Source of the DNA: Eublepharis macularius | Lineage: Eukaryota; Chordata; Lepidosauria; Squamata; Eublepharidae | Direction of reading: 5' to 3' | DNA: 64,000 nt | Assembly (NCBI RefSeq): GCF_028583425.1 | Contig: NC_072798.1 | Span: 9,364,501-9,428,500, forward strand | Part shown: positions 1 through 11,056 of the stretch, in pieces | Position numbering within the stretch: the stretch's first letter is position 1 | Layout of the letters: each line of letters begins with the position of its first letter | Made by a program: the position numbers and the translations under genes | Notes under the pieces: generated by a model | What the model was told of the DNA's origin: nothing | Database searches by the model: none | Seen by the model: only the letters and a program-made list of their open reading frames with translations

Positions 1-177
1 ACACACCATTATTTTAGTTTCCACAATAACTGTACCATGTTTTAGACAGGTTATGTATCAGATCTGTCAATGTGATAGACATCTTACACTGGTAATGGGA
101 CACTTGGCGTTGTACATGGCTTTTTGTCTATATGTCAATTTGTCAGATCAATGACTGACTGCTATCTGTGTTTGCAG

Positions 178-3100
178 TGGACAACGATCCTCATTTTATC
201 ATCAACCTACCCAGGCAACAGAAAAACATCTGCTTCAATATAGATCCCAGTCCTGGTGCGATCCTGAACTTGGTTTCAGATGCTGAGTTGGGTAAGAGAT
301 CAGCTCGGTCCATCACCATCTTGGGATTTTTTTTTAAATAATTTTTATTGGATGGGTCAATACAATCAGATTAAAATACACGTACAATTCATTTAATTTC
401 CCACAGCTATAGTTCCCCACCCCTCCCCCTTTTCCATGTTGACTTCCAACAGCACTCCAACCCCCCATTTTTATTATCACATTATTTCTATACTATAGTT
501 GTTCTTGTCTCGTTATTGGTAAAGATCTTAACTATATCTTATCTTAATGTCTTTAAAACCCTTCAAAAGACCATAATTGTCCCTTACCATCCCATCTCTT
601 TTCCATATTTTTCTTTAGTTTTTTCCAGTCTTCCAAAAACCTTTTTGGATCTTGATCTTCCAAATTTCTTGTTAACTTGTCCATTTCAGCCATGTACAAC
701 AATTTCCTTGTCCATTCTTTAATTTCAGGTATTTCTTCTTTCTTCCAGTATTGAGCATATATCATTTTTGCTGCTGTTATCATATAATATAATAATGTCT
801 TATCATTTCTATTAACATCTACCATCTTGGACATTTAGAGGGAGTCTGAGAGCTATGTTCTAGCTGTATCTGAAGAAGTGAGCTGTGACTCACAAAAGCT
901 CATACCCTGCCACAAATTTTGTTAGTCTTATAGGTGCTACCGGACTCTTGCTCTTTTCTACTGCTACAGACAAACCCAGCTACCCATCTTGATTGTTTTA
1001 ATAATACAGTCTTAATTCTTGGAATTCTAAAGATTTTAGTTTTTGTTTTTTTGGCATTGGTCTTGGCACGTGTATGTATATTTTTTTTTCTTTTTTTGGT
1101 TCTTTCAACCTTTTTTGGTTACCCTCTTAAATCTTTACTCTGCCACAAGAGCTTGCTGGATGGTTGAGTAGAATAAAATAGAGGCCAGGGGAATGATATA
1201 AGCTGCTTTGGGTCTTGGTGGGGAGAAAAGCGGGGTATAAATGAAGTAAATAAATAATAAACAAATGTGTTTGTTGCACATCAGTAACCTTTCTGTATGG
1301 ACCTGGATTAGGAAGCAGCTGCTTGAATCTAAGAGCTCAAGGTGACTTACTATATTATCTCCTCCTTCAGTTTATCTTCACAATAACCCTGCAAGATAGG
1401 TTAGGTTGAGAGCAGCTGGCCTAAGGTCACCAAGTGAGCTCCATGATGGAGTGAGGACTTGAATCTGGAACTTCCAGATTCTAGTCCAATTAGGGTTACC
1501 AACCTCCAGGTAGTGGCTGGAGATCTCCTGGAACTACAACTGGTCTCCAGGCCACAGAGATCTGTTCACCTGGAGAAAATGGCTACTTTTGGGGTGGACT
1601 GTATGGAATTATGCCATACCAAGGTCCTTTCCCTCCCCAAACCCCACTTTCTCCAGGTTTCTCCAGGTTTCACCCCCTAGATTTCCCAGTTTGAAGCTGG
1701 CAACCCTAAGTCCAATCTTGAGAGCCAGTTTGGTGTAGTGGTTAAGAATGCGGGACTCTAATCTGGAGAACCAGGTTTGATTCCCTACTCCTCCACTTGA
1801 AGCCAGCTGGGTGACCTTGGGTCAGTCACAGCTCTCTCAGAACTCTCTCAGCCCCCCATCTCACAGGGTGATTATTGTTGTGGGGATAATAATGACATAC
1901 TTTGTAAACCGCTCTGAGTGGGTGTTAAGTCATTCTGAATGGTGGTATATAAATCGAATGTTATTATTACTATTATTATTTAACCACTATCCTACTAAAT
2001 CTCACTGGCTTCTCCATTCATGGACATTCATACTGCCATTTACAGACTACCAAGACCACTGTTTTTTCCTACGTCAGAGATTCAGTTGCCTGGAAACGGG
2101 CCAGATTGTCTATTTTTTTTTTAAAAAAAGTCGAATGTTTTCCTCTTTTCTGATTCCAGGCATTGTTGTGAATGGGCAACTTGTTGGGGCCAAGCAGGCC
2201 GTATACGAAAAGATGCAAACCTATTTTGGCAAGATTGGGTTTGATTTCAAGAAGAAAGGGGTAAAGGTTGAGGTGAGCACGGAGGCCATCACCCTGAAGG
2301 ACAGCTCCTCCAACACTTCCCTTTCCTGGTCTGACACAGGGAGGATCATTCACAAAAGGTAAACGGGGGAATCAGCTACCTGTTGGTTTTCTCTCTCTCT
2401 TTTAAATCCCATCCTTCTTCCAGGGAGCTGGTAGCAACAGGCATGGTTCTCTTTTCCCCGTTTTATCCTCCCAGTAGGCAGGTAAGTAGGTGAGGTTTCA
2501 AAGCAGAGTTTGGACTGGAAACACAGGAGTCCCAGAACAAACCAAGCTTCTAACTCCGACACTACACTGGTTCTCAGACCTGCTGAGAAATGTATTGTCA
2601 AACACTTCCAACTACTTTGTCAGACTGCACAGGGAAGCCATTGAAATTCACAAGCATAAGCAAAACTTCAACAGGAAAGAAGAAACCTTAAGAATGAACA
2701 GAGCATGGTTTCCAGTTCTGAAAAACACCAGGCTAACAAAACACTCTACACCCGACAATAGCCCTGCAGAGAAGATTAGCACATCAAGCACCAATCCATA
2801 TGCAAAAGAACCTCCTCAGGATACAGTGAAGCCTCCCGCCATTAGCATTCCACACCCTGGGAAACTCTTACAGAATGACTCAGCTCAACCCCACCCCTCC
2901 TGAGTAGATACAAATGACCTGCCAACATCTTTTCCACACTGTGACACTGAGAGATCTCTGTCTTTTGGTGCTACACCTCTGAAGATGCCAGCCACAGCTG
3001 CTGGCGAAACGTCAGGAACTACAATGCCAAGACCACGGCAATACAGCCCGGAAAACCCACAACAACCACTGCTGAGAAATGCCTTCCCATCAGCTGTCTT

Positions 3101-6100
3101 TCCAACAAAGTCAGAATTTCTTACATTTTTATCTATCCCCTCCCTTCCTCCAAGGGATCATATTTATTTTATTTATATATTTACTTTATTTATACTCCAC
3201 CTTTCTCCCCAATGGAGACTCAAAGTGGCTTTCATCATTCTCCGCTCCTCCATTTTATCTTCACAACAACCCTGTGAGTTAAGTTTGGCTGAGAGGGCGT
3301 GATTGGCCCAAGATCACCCAGTGAGCCTCGGGGACAGAGTGGGGATTTGAACCAGATGCTAATCCAATTTAAGTTAGGGAGGGAGGGAGGTTCGCGAAAG
3401 GGTGTGAGAGAGTGAGTCAATGGCCCAAGGTCACCTAATCAGCTTCATAACAGATCTGAAACTCCGGTCTTTAAGCTTCCAGTGGTGCACTCAACCCTCA
3501 CACCATACTAGACCTTTCCCCTTGCCTTGTTTGTGTACATTCCGTTGCTGCTCTTGGCATATTTCCAGCCCACGTGTGTAAGAGAGATTAGTGCAGGATT
3601 AGTTGTCGGCAGGGATACCAGCTTGCTTGGCCGAATAGCAGGCTGAGGCACTTACAGGCGAGCAGGAATCTGCATAAGCTTTTGTGGACCACTGTCAGTT
3701 TCCTCAGATCGGATGCTCTGGTCCATGAAAGCTTCTGCAGGAATAAAATCCTGTTCGCCTTAAGGCACCACAAGTAAGGTGTGGAATTACTTGTGCATAA
3801 GTTTAAGTGCTGCTGCATGAATGGGCAAGCTTGAGTGCTAATTTACTAGCAGATTTTGTTCAAGCAGCAGGTAGGAGCACCTGCCTACAGTGGAATCTAC
3901 GGGCCTGTGTGCTTTCTGTTCTCCCTCGAAGACTGCTAATACAAAGCATTTATATAGCCCTTGTAGCCAGAGCTTTTTTTCTGGGAAAAGAGGTGGTGGA
4001 ACTCAGTGGGTTGCCCTCGGAGAAAATGGTCACATGGCCGGTGGCCTCGCACCTTGATCTCGAGACAGAAGGGAGTTTAGATTAGAGATGGGCACGATCC
4101 AAAAAAAATTAACGATCCAGCTGATTGTGGATTGGCGCCGGCAATGATCCCTAATTAACAATCCACACCGATCATCTCCCGTTTCCGATCCATGGATCGT
4201 GGACGCAAAAGCGGAGGGGCGCCCCGCTGTTCCCAGCGATACAGGAACGGTGGGTGATACCGGCGGCATCTGTGTTTGTGTTTGGCTGTCTGTGTTTGGC
4301 CGTCAGAGCTGCCTGTCAGGGTTTGCAGGGATGAGATTGGAGTGCCCATGGCTACAGAACACCCCCTTCCCCCTCCCTCCCTTGGGTGTCTTCTCCCAGC
4401 TGGTGACTGCTTTGCTGCTCCGTGGTTGGAAGGAAGCCCTGCTGATCAAGGAAAGCTGGGCTTCCATTCGTGTTTCCAGGGCGACAGAAGGAGGGCAAAC
4501 ACAGCTCAGGCATTCCCCTGGCTCCATTGCCAGGGGAATAGATTGCTGGCACCTGAGTGTCTGGCTTCCCGATCCGAGCATGATCGCCCCAATCCAGCCC
4601 CTTCCCGACCTCTGCATTGTTGACCGTGGACGAGCACGATCTGCCAGGTCCCGATTGTGCAAACACCATTATTGTGGGGGGGGGGGGGGTTTCGATCGTA
4701 ATGTGGATCGTGCCCATCTCTAGTTTAGATTGCCCTCTGCGCCAGGTGGCACAGAGGGCAATCTCAACTCCCCTCTTTTTGGAGATCAGGGGGCGGGGCC
4801 ACCAGCCATGTGACCATTTTCAAGAGGTTCTGGAACTCTGTTCCCCCGCGTTCCAGCTGAAAAAAAACCCTGCTTGTAGCCCATCAGGTTTTGTGAAATC
4901 CTACATGTCACCTAAAGAGAGAGGAAATAGTGGGAAGATTTCATTGCTTCCCAGAGGTTTCATTATGGACCAGGGGCCAATAAGTATATTCCCAGTTCCT
5001 TTCCAATATGGAATTCTCCCCAAGCATGCCCACATCATTGTTTGCCAAACGTGCACATTTTTTTTTTACCAAGTCTGCATAGTTACTAGGACCACACTTG
5101 CTCCAATATTTTCTTTTGTTGTGGGTTTGGGTTTTTTTTTTTTTGCATTTTCTGGCATATCAATTTGAAACATTTCTGACAAAACCTCCTACTTCTCTCA
5201 ATCTCCGCCCAGTTCTTCTCCCAAAGCTCTTTCCCGTCCTTCTTCACATTTCCATTGGGCTGCAGAAGCCTGCTTGCAACAGTAGCTGCATGCAATCGCA
5301 CATGTGCAAAGTAAAAAAAAATTAAAAGGGGGACAGGCACTTTTAGTCTATGATGATGAAAGTGCCCGACCTCCCCTCCAAACCACTTTTTTTTACTGTT
5401 TGGAAGTTTTCCAGCAACCTCACGAACAAAGATAAGCTCTTGTGGGTACTGCTTGTGGAGGATGAGTTGTTGTGTGACTCAGCAAAACACAGACCTAAAG
5501 CAGGAAAAAGGTGGCAACAACGGGTTGTGTGGAAACAGCCTAGGTCTTTTTTTCTGCTGCTGCAAAATGGGTCAAAACCACTCCTTGGAAAACAGAATTA
5601 TGCCCTGACGTGCCAGAGTGGATACACAAGATTTATAAATACGCATCAATGGCCAAATTAACTTCTTATATGCACAATAGATCAATAGCTGAATTCTGGA
5701 AAAAATGGAAAGATTTCTTCGACTACTTAGGTTAAACTAAGATAAATGCAGATAATACGATACAAAGATAAAACACAGGAGAAATGATTGATTAAAAACT
5801 AAAATTTGGGTATAAGCAACTAAGGAGAGAGAATGAGAGCTATTATGTAATTATATTATTATATCTATTAGCCTAATTTAAATTCAAATGTAGTGCTTGT
5901 ATAAGTTCTTATGCACTTTCTATTGTTATAGCTTTTCTTTTTAAATAAAATCTTTTTTAAAAAAGCCACTGTTTGCATAGGAAAGTTCTATCATTTCTTC
6001 TCTTGCCTGATATGAGTGCTGCAGTTGAGACCTTTATTTTTTTTTCCCTGTCGGGTGATGGCATCATAACCCCACAAATGCCAGAGAAGCTTGGGGGGCC

Positions 6101-8347
6101 ACCTCTGGACTTCTTTGATTCTCAGTGGGGGTGTTCTGTGGCCCATCAACTGATAATGAAGAACTGTTAATGGTCCTTTATCAATTTCTTTGAAACCTTT
6201 AGATTACTCATCGTTGTGAACAGAAACAACAATGTCACCATCACTGTTAATGGGAACACGTCCTTCATCGTTTTGCTTCACCGAGTGTGGAAGAAACATC
6301 CAGTCAACGTTGACTTCCTGGGCATTTACATCCCCCCTACAAACAACTTCTCGTCCAGTATCCATGGACTTATAGGTAAAGCCCTCTGGGATTAGGAATA
6401 CAGGAGACGCTCATATTTTTTGTGCGGGAGGGGGCAATTTAAAAGAAGTGAAAAAAATGAATGGAGACATAAAGGCATATGAAATTATATGCAGGGGAAA
6501 TTGAGAAAAAATCTCCCCAAGACTAGAATATGGGGTCATCTACTGAACTTCATAAGCAGTTTCAGATCAAGCCGGATGAAATGCTTCACAGAGAGCATCA
6601 TTTCAGGAACGCACTTCCGCAAGATGTGGAAAGAGTCACTGGTTTAGATGGATTGTGTCATGTCTGAGCCCCATCCATGCCAATTTTGATTCTGTTATGC
6701 TGAACACACTGTATCTTGCTATAGCTCAATATCACTTTGCTAGTGTCATAACTTTTCTTTTCACAAGCTTTCACAGGTGTTTATCTGTTGGACTGTAACA
6801 GCTTCCAGTGTTTATGACCTTGGACTCCTTCCCAGACAGTGTTGTGTCTTGCTTCCTAGTAACTCAATGTGATATCACAAATATGTGAAATGTTCTCACA
6901 CCAAGAGAGCGCCGAAGTATTGTGTACGGTTGGGAGGGGGGAGAAAGGAGAAAACTAGAATGTTAAAAGAGAAGTTTCTCTCACATGATGTCATTCCTGT
7001 CAACTTCTACTCATGCTGCTTAGATATCTACCTTGCTTCTAAGTAGTCCTATGGACCTGTATATGAAAATGATCTGATTTCTGAAAAAAACGCCATTTTG
7101 ACCAAGAACTTGTGTTGATGCAACGGTCCAGAGATCTATCTACTGTATCCTGTCATCCATAGCCTGACAGGTTGAAGGAGGAGATTTGACAATTTAGGGA
7201 GGAAAGGCCTTTCAGTTGTTGTCAACTCTGACCGCTAATGAAACCTTAAGGCCCAGGGCTAGTATACTTCTAAAGATGAACTTCCTGAGGGGATAACAGC
7301 AGGGGAGAGAAACTGCTTTCGTACACCCCTTTTGGGATTCCTAGAGGCAACTGTTCGGCCAGTGCAAGATGCCAGACTCTTTGGTTCAGTCCACTACGGC
7401 TTACGTTCAACTCAAGAGACCTCAAACTACAATTTTAACCTGAGACATTTTCAAACATTTCCTTCCTCAGGGCAGTTCATACTCGAACCTGCTGTATATA
7501 TCTACAACGAACGGCCGGGACGAGATCCAGAGAAACCTGAAGCCACCATGGAAGTGAAAGGCCACAAGCTTACTGTTACTTGGTAAGGCATCCAAGTCAC
7601 ACAAAACAAAAAGGCTGAGATGCCCTTCTTCCAAGTCTTTTTTTATGCAGACATTCTCGGTCGGAGGAAGACTTTGCAGAAGGGAGTCGCGAGATCCAAC
7701 CCTTTGGTTTCAGGTTATTCGGATCCAAGCTTGTAGCTTCCGAACCCTAAATACCCTCAAGCGGCTATAAAGATGAATCTGCTTATACAGGAAGCCAAGC
7801 AATGTCATAGGTCTGGAGAATTTAATTTGGTCAGAATATGGTTTCAGGTGAGGAGTCATGTTGGACCGGCGTAGACGAGCAAGAGTTGGGTCCAGTAGCA
7901 ACTTAAAGACCATCTAGATTTCCAGGTTGTGAGCTTTCAAGAGTCAAAGTTATGACAAAGGGAACAAAGTATGCGTCTCCTAGAAGATATAGCTCCTCCC
8001 ATTTCCTTAGGCCAACTCTAGCCTAAATACCATTTTTTGTTATTGCTTGTTCTTAAATTTACTCCTGTTGCATTATAAGGCTTCTTCTAGCCTTAAATAC
8101 TATTTTTAAATACTTGTTCTTAAATTTATTCCTATATTATATAATATTCCTATTTTATTCCTATATACATATGTATGTATGTATTTTCCTCCCCTGCAGG
8201 GGATTCCAGAAGGACTATCGCCAGAACCGTGTGTCCGGGACTCGTGTTCAGTGCTGGTTTGTGCACAACAGTGGGAAAGGCTTCCTCGACGGCCGCTACG
8301 AAGATTACCTCGTCCCTACTTTATACAGCTTTCTGATGCGGCCCTAA
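178..8347 (+). CDS. ITIH2: Inter-alpha-trypsin inhibitor heavy chain H2, last five coding exons (5' partial)
   Basis: Coding exons 178-291, 2160-2358, 6203-6375, 7471-7582 and 8200-8347 (stop TAA 8345-8347) join in frame with AG/GT borders to give the last 248 residues. The first exon carries the motif DPHFII. In this family the chain is cleaved after that Asp (codon 186-188) and esterified to chondroitin sulfate, which makes heavy-chain-hyaluronan complexes outside the cell. The remainder is the family's C-terminal domain, with stretches such as FLGIYIPPTNNFS and CWFVHNSGKGF and the ending LYSFLMRP that favour H2 over H1, H3 or H5. Four N-glycosylation sequons are visible (NTS twice, NVT, NFS). 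The vWA and VIT domains must lie upstream of the window. KIN follows tail to tail, as in human. The codon split by the last intron is TGG (Trp) where I recall Arg in mammals. No clear polyadenylation signal was found. Confidence 0.95.
315..830 (-). mobile_element. L1-type LINE 3' end with 10-bp target-site duplication
   Basis: The insert 325-820 starts on the plus strand with a T-rich run (the reversed poly-A tail). It encodes on the minus strand a 93-residue piece (553-834) like the C-terminal end of L1 ORF2, including KTLLYYMITAAKMIYAQYWK and EIPEIKEWTRKLLYMAEMDKL. The sequence ACCATCTTGG flanks it exactly (315-324 and 821-830). It lies in an ITIH2 intron. The family call rests on protein resemblance only. 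Confidence 0.8.
868..993 (+). mobile_element. Penelope-like element 3' end, single arm
   Basis: This arm reads in the sense direction from the ATCTGAAGAAG box, through a CTCATACCCTGCCACAAA-type segment, to GTTAGTCTTATAGGTGCTAC and a CAGACAAACC-like end. The same layout lies downstream of the PLE endonuclease frame at 48736-49197, which is why I assign these 3' pieces to PLEs. It is a divergent subfamily shared with 46622-46835. Confidence 0.6.
1320..1482 (-). mobile_element. Old tRNA-type SINE fragment
   Basis: It resembles the reverse complement of a lizard SINE: a TTATCTTCACAATAACCCTG-like stretch, a GGTCACC(A)AGTGAGC core and a truncated head. It is diverged, and the hAT-type element at 1491 is inserted just after it. 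Confidence 0.5.
1483..1716. mobile_element. hAT-type miniature element (TAGGGTTGCCA family) with 8-bp duplication
   Basis: A 218-bp element (1491-1708) starts TAGGGTTACC and ends GGCAACCCTA. It is flanked by perfect AGTCCAAT copies (1483-1490, 1709-1716). Eight-bp duplications with short terminal inverted repeats are typical of hAT transposons. It has no coding capacity. Relatives lie at 27604-27757, 28677-28893, about 46438-46620, 49444-49755, 49995-50150 and 51970-52180. Confidence 0.85.
1718..1980 (+). mobile_element. tRNA-derived SINE, Sauria-SINE-like
   Basis: The head GAGCCAGTTTGGTGTAGTGG has an A-box-like promoter, followed by a GGTTTGATTCCC B box, a GGGTGACCTTGGGTCAGTCA core and a 3' end with (ATT)n. 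Close relatives are at 25267-25515 (+), 36838-37083 (-) and 58782-59032 (-). The structure matches the Sauria SINEs of squamates; the name is from memory. Confidence 0.8.
2592..3075 (+). mobile_element. Penelope-like element family A: end of GIY-YIG endonuclease plus 3' region
   Basis: The frame ending at 2903 contains FVRLHREAIEIHKHKQNFNR. This resembles the end of the PLE GIY-YIG endonuclease, where the Glu of REAIEI is the expected catalytic acid. The 3' region (2960-3070) includes CTGAAGATGCCAGCCACAGC and ends near CAGCCCGGAAAACCCACAAC. That 3' region is the arm found duplicated head to head at 31458-31565 and 54140-54356. It is 5' truncated and lies in an ITIH2 intron. Confidence 0.7.
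3160..3510 (-). mobile_element. LINE/SINE tail repeat, diverged
   Basis: A T-rich TTTATTTATA start, then CTTTCTCCCCAATGGAGACTC, CAACAACCCTGTGAG and GGCCCAAGATCACC blocks, form a common lizard repeat in reverse orientation. The end is diffuse. A second, older SINE-like block (GGCCCAAGGTCACC) follows at 3420-3510. Confidence 0.5.
3960..4880. mobile_element. Palindromic hAT-type element (CAGGGCTTTTT family), copy 1, carrying a nested insertion
   Basis: The element runs 3968-4872 between perfect CTTGTAGC duplications (3960-3967, 4873-4880). Each half is the near reverse complement of the other (CTGGGAAAAGAGGTGGTGG type outer part, TCACATGG..GTGGCC middle). Its central region is split by the 640-bp element at 4083-4722, which explains its 905-bp length against 241-255 bp for the other three copies. 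Confidence 0.88.
4075..4730. mobile_element. Nested non-autonomous hAT-type element, 640 bp
   Basis: Perfect 18-bp terminal inverted repeats TAGAGATGGGCACGATCC lie at 4083-4100 and, inverted, at 4705-4722. Perfect 8-bp duplications GTTTAGAT lie at 4075-4082 and 4723-4730. The interior shows no transposase. It includes a run of 14 G (4676-4689) and several GATCC/GGATC words. The open frames across it look like chance frames in GC-rich DNA. Confidence 0.9.
5595..5965 (+). mobile_element. L1-type LINE 3' end
   Basis: The translation gives PEWIHKIYKYASMAKLTSYM followed by NRSIAEFWKKWKDFFDYLG and a stop at about 5732. This is the last part of an L1-like ORF2. An AT-rich 3' region ending AAATAAAATC follows. 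It is heavily 5' truncated and lies in an ITIH2 intron. Confidence 0.65.
6376..7470 (+). other. ITIH2: ITIH2 intron without recognised elements
   Basis: I see no clear repeat, RNA gene or open frame of interest in this intron. The sequence is unremarkable apart from two short A-rich stretches. Confidence 0.5.
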
Positions 8348-11056
8348 TCAGGATTAGGAAACTGTGCACCCCTGAGCAACCAAGCCCCCTCCCCAGTCCA
8401 CGCAGCTTTGCATTAATTCACTGGTAGACTGGGTAGAAAAGCTTTCCCCATAGACAAGCGCAGGCAGGCATGCTTAGATCCAGCCCACAGACCTTGTGCT
8501 TTGCCTGTTCCTGCCATCATGAAGCTGTCTTTCCCCTCCAAAACTTTACCCAACACACGCCTGTCAAGATATAGAATTATTCTCGATAGCGTCAACAGAG
8601 CCCGAGGTAAGGGAGGGGAAGGAGGCAGAAAAATAGTGACACACACCACTGTTCACTTTTAAACTTTATAAAATACAGTTCTGTTTACTGGACAAAAACC
8701 ACCTTTTGAAATATAATTTAAACAATGCAATTAAAATACAATTTTAAAAAAGCTTGTGTGTCCTGTACAGTTTCAGAAGAGTTCAGTGAACCCTTGAGCA
8801 TCTCGGCAATATGCTCAACTTATGTAGAAAACATCTCCAGCAAGCTCATGGCTGTAGAAGCAGAGCATCATGGTTACGAGGTGGACAGGGTTTGCTTCTA
8901 TACATTATCAACATATCTAATTCTTAATGTGTTTTCAATCTGTGGATACATACATCTGGAGATTGGGGCCAAGGACAGACAAGACAGATCTTTCTTCAAA
9001 CCTGAGGAAAACCCCAGGTTTACATAGAAATCTGAAATCTAAAACAAACCCAAATGATAGGAGCATCTGTAGCTTTAAGAGAACCATGCCCTCAGTGGCT
9101 AATGCTAGGCAACCACAACAGTTTTGCCAGCGTTCCAGGCTTGGTTTCTGTCAGTAAAAGGTGGGAGAAGAAGCACAACCCTTTCTGGGACTGTTTTGGT
9201 CTTTGAGGGTAGACTCGTCAGGGCCAGCAGCAACTACTGGGCAACTGTTCAACAGCAACCACCCCAATGAAAGCCAGTAGCGATTAGAGCGTCAGACTAC
9301 AATTCTGCTGAACTCGGACCAGTTACACATCCTCAGCCTAATTTACCTCACAGGCAGGGGCAGATTGGCCATTAAGAGCACTGGGACACCTCCAGGTGGG
9401 CCGATGGCCTCCCTGCCATGTCAGCCTCATGATAGAAAGGTTGAACCCAGCCTGCCTGATTCTTGGGCAAAACAGGGGAAGTGGCTCCCAGCACGCCTGA
9501 GGTGAGGCAAAGGAGGCGGCACCCAGCCGGCCCAAACACCACCAAGATGAGGCAGAGAAGATGGTGCCTGGTTTGACCAACACAAGCTCCACATGAGGTG
9601 AAGGTGTTGGTGCCTGGCTCAGCGCTCCTGATCCCCATGCGAAGACAGACAAGGTGGGTGGCTGCACCTGGTTCAGTCCACCCAATCCCTGTGCGAGGGG
9701 AAGGGAGCATAATCCTACCCTACATGACAGCTCCATGACCACAGGGATAGCCATCTGAAGGCCATCCGCATACCTATAAGAACAGCAAATCTGTATTGCG
9801 TGTACAGTGGAGGCCTCTCTCCCACTCCTCACCCAGCTCTTCCGCTCTGTGCTACACATTCCTTCAACAATGCATAGGAGCAGGGGCAATGGGGTCAGAT
9901 GGTTGCTCCTTTCTCTTCTCCAAATAGAGCTTTGCTAAAGAGCAAGGGCAGTTGCATCCCCTTCTCTCTCCTCACTCCAGCCCCCCAACCTGTATGCCGA
10001 TTCAAATGCATAAGCTCAAGAATCCAATCAGTGACTGTTCCAGGAGTCAGAAAGGGCTACCAAAACAGAGAGGGACACTGGAAAACTCAATGTGCAGGCT
10101 GCACAAAGATGGTTGGAACATAATCCGCAGATTTAGAGCTCGGCCAGAGGCACTGGATTTCCCAAGGTGTAATTTACCACAGTCAGAATCAGTTTCTGGT
10201 AGAAACAGCTCAGGTGCTACTGCTATGGAGGGAGTTCTTTCCACTTCCCTCAGCCTGAGCATCTCCCGTGAGGACATAAAATCTGCCTTGGTTATAGATC
10301 TGTGGCCAATATGGCTCAAGAAGCAACCAAGGGCCACACTAGCACCCCCCCCCCTTTCCTATCACAAACATCTGCATGTCCCTTCTTCTGTCTTGCATGG
10401 CTAGGTGCAGCAGCAATACGGTGACTATGAGCGGCCTGAATGTTTTAATTGAGGGACACTGAGCACATGGTATTCTGGGATGGCTGGAGAAGTGGTAAGA
10501 CGGAGGGTCTCATATCACCACACAGCGTGCTGAATTCCAAAGATCTGTTCTGCTGGGGGTGGTACTCTTGTGTCAGGATAAGGCTCCTCGTGCCAGAGGA
10601 GTGTCACACCAAAGAGATTGGAGCCACAGGACCCGCTGGCTAATAAACCTTCATTTCCAAATTCTCAAACTGACTGATAACAAACTTACCTACGCAGCCT
10701 CAGTTACATTTTTCTTGTAACTACAAGTAATGTAAGTTGTCAAGAGATCCACCAAGCCTCCGAAAGGGTATACAGCTTTTATGGCGGGTAACATGTTATG
10801 TTTCACATAAGAAAATAGTCCAGTGGCACAGTTTAAGTGATCTGGAACAAACACTATTATAAATATCAAAAACATCACAGAGTCTGGAAGCGGCTTCGAC
10901 ACCACGGACTCTCTTGTCCAAAACTGCTTTTAAGAAAGACGCTGCTGGCTTGCTTCTAGGAAACAGATTTTAAAACTCCAGCTTGGGGGAGGCAGCAACT
11001 GCAGTTTGGGGCTTCTTTAGGCTGGACACGTTTCAAGGGTCTATCAGAATTTGTTC
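8348..11056. other. Intergenic region between the ITIH2 and KIN 3' ends
   Basis: The region should hold both 3' untranslated regions. No canonical AATAAA sits where either gene would need it; ATTAAA occurs near 8732 on the plus strand, and TTTAAT near 10444 (ATTAAA on the minus strand). The block at 9355-9740 (GGGGCAGATTGGCC start) looks repeat-derived, but I could not classify it. No other gene is supported. Confidence 0.5.

Noticed and set aside
1811-2362. 183-residue frame with an apparent ITIH2 part
   Set aside because: Only 2160-2358 is an exon; the upstream part is SINE and intron sequence in chance frame.
4199-4723. 174-residue open frame
   Set aside because: It lies wholly inside the nested non-autonomous hAT-type element and resembles no transposase.
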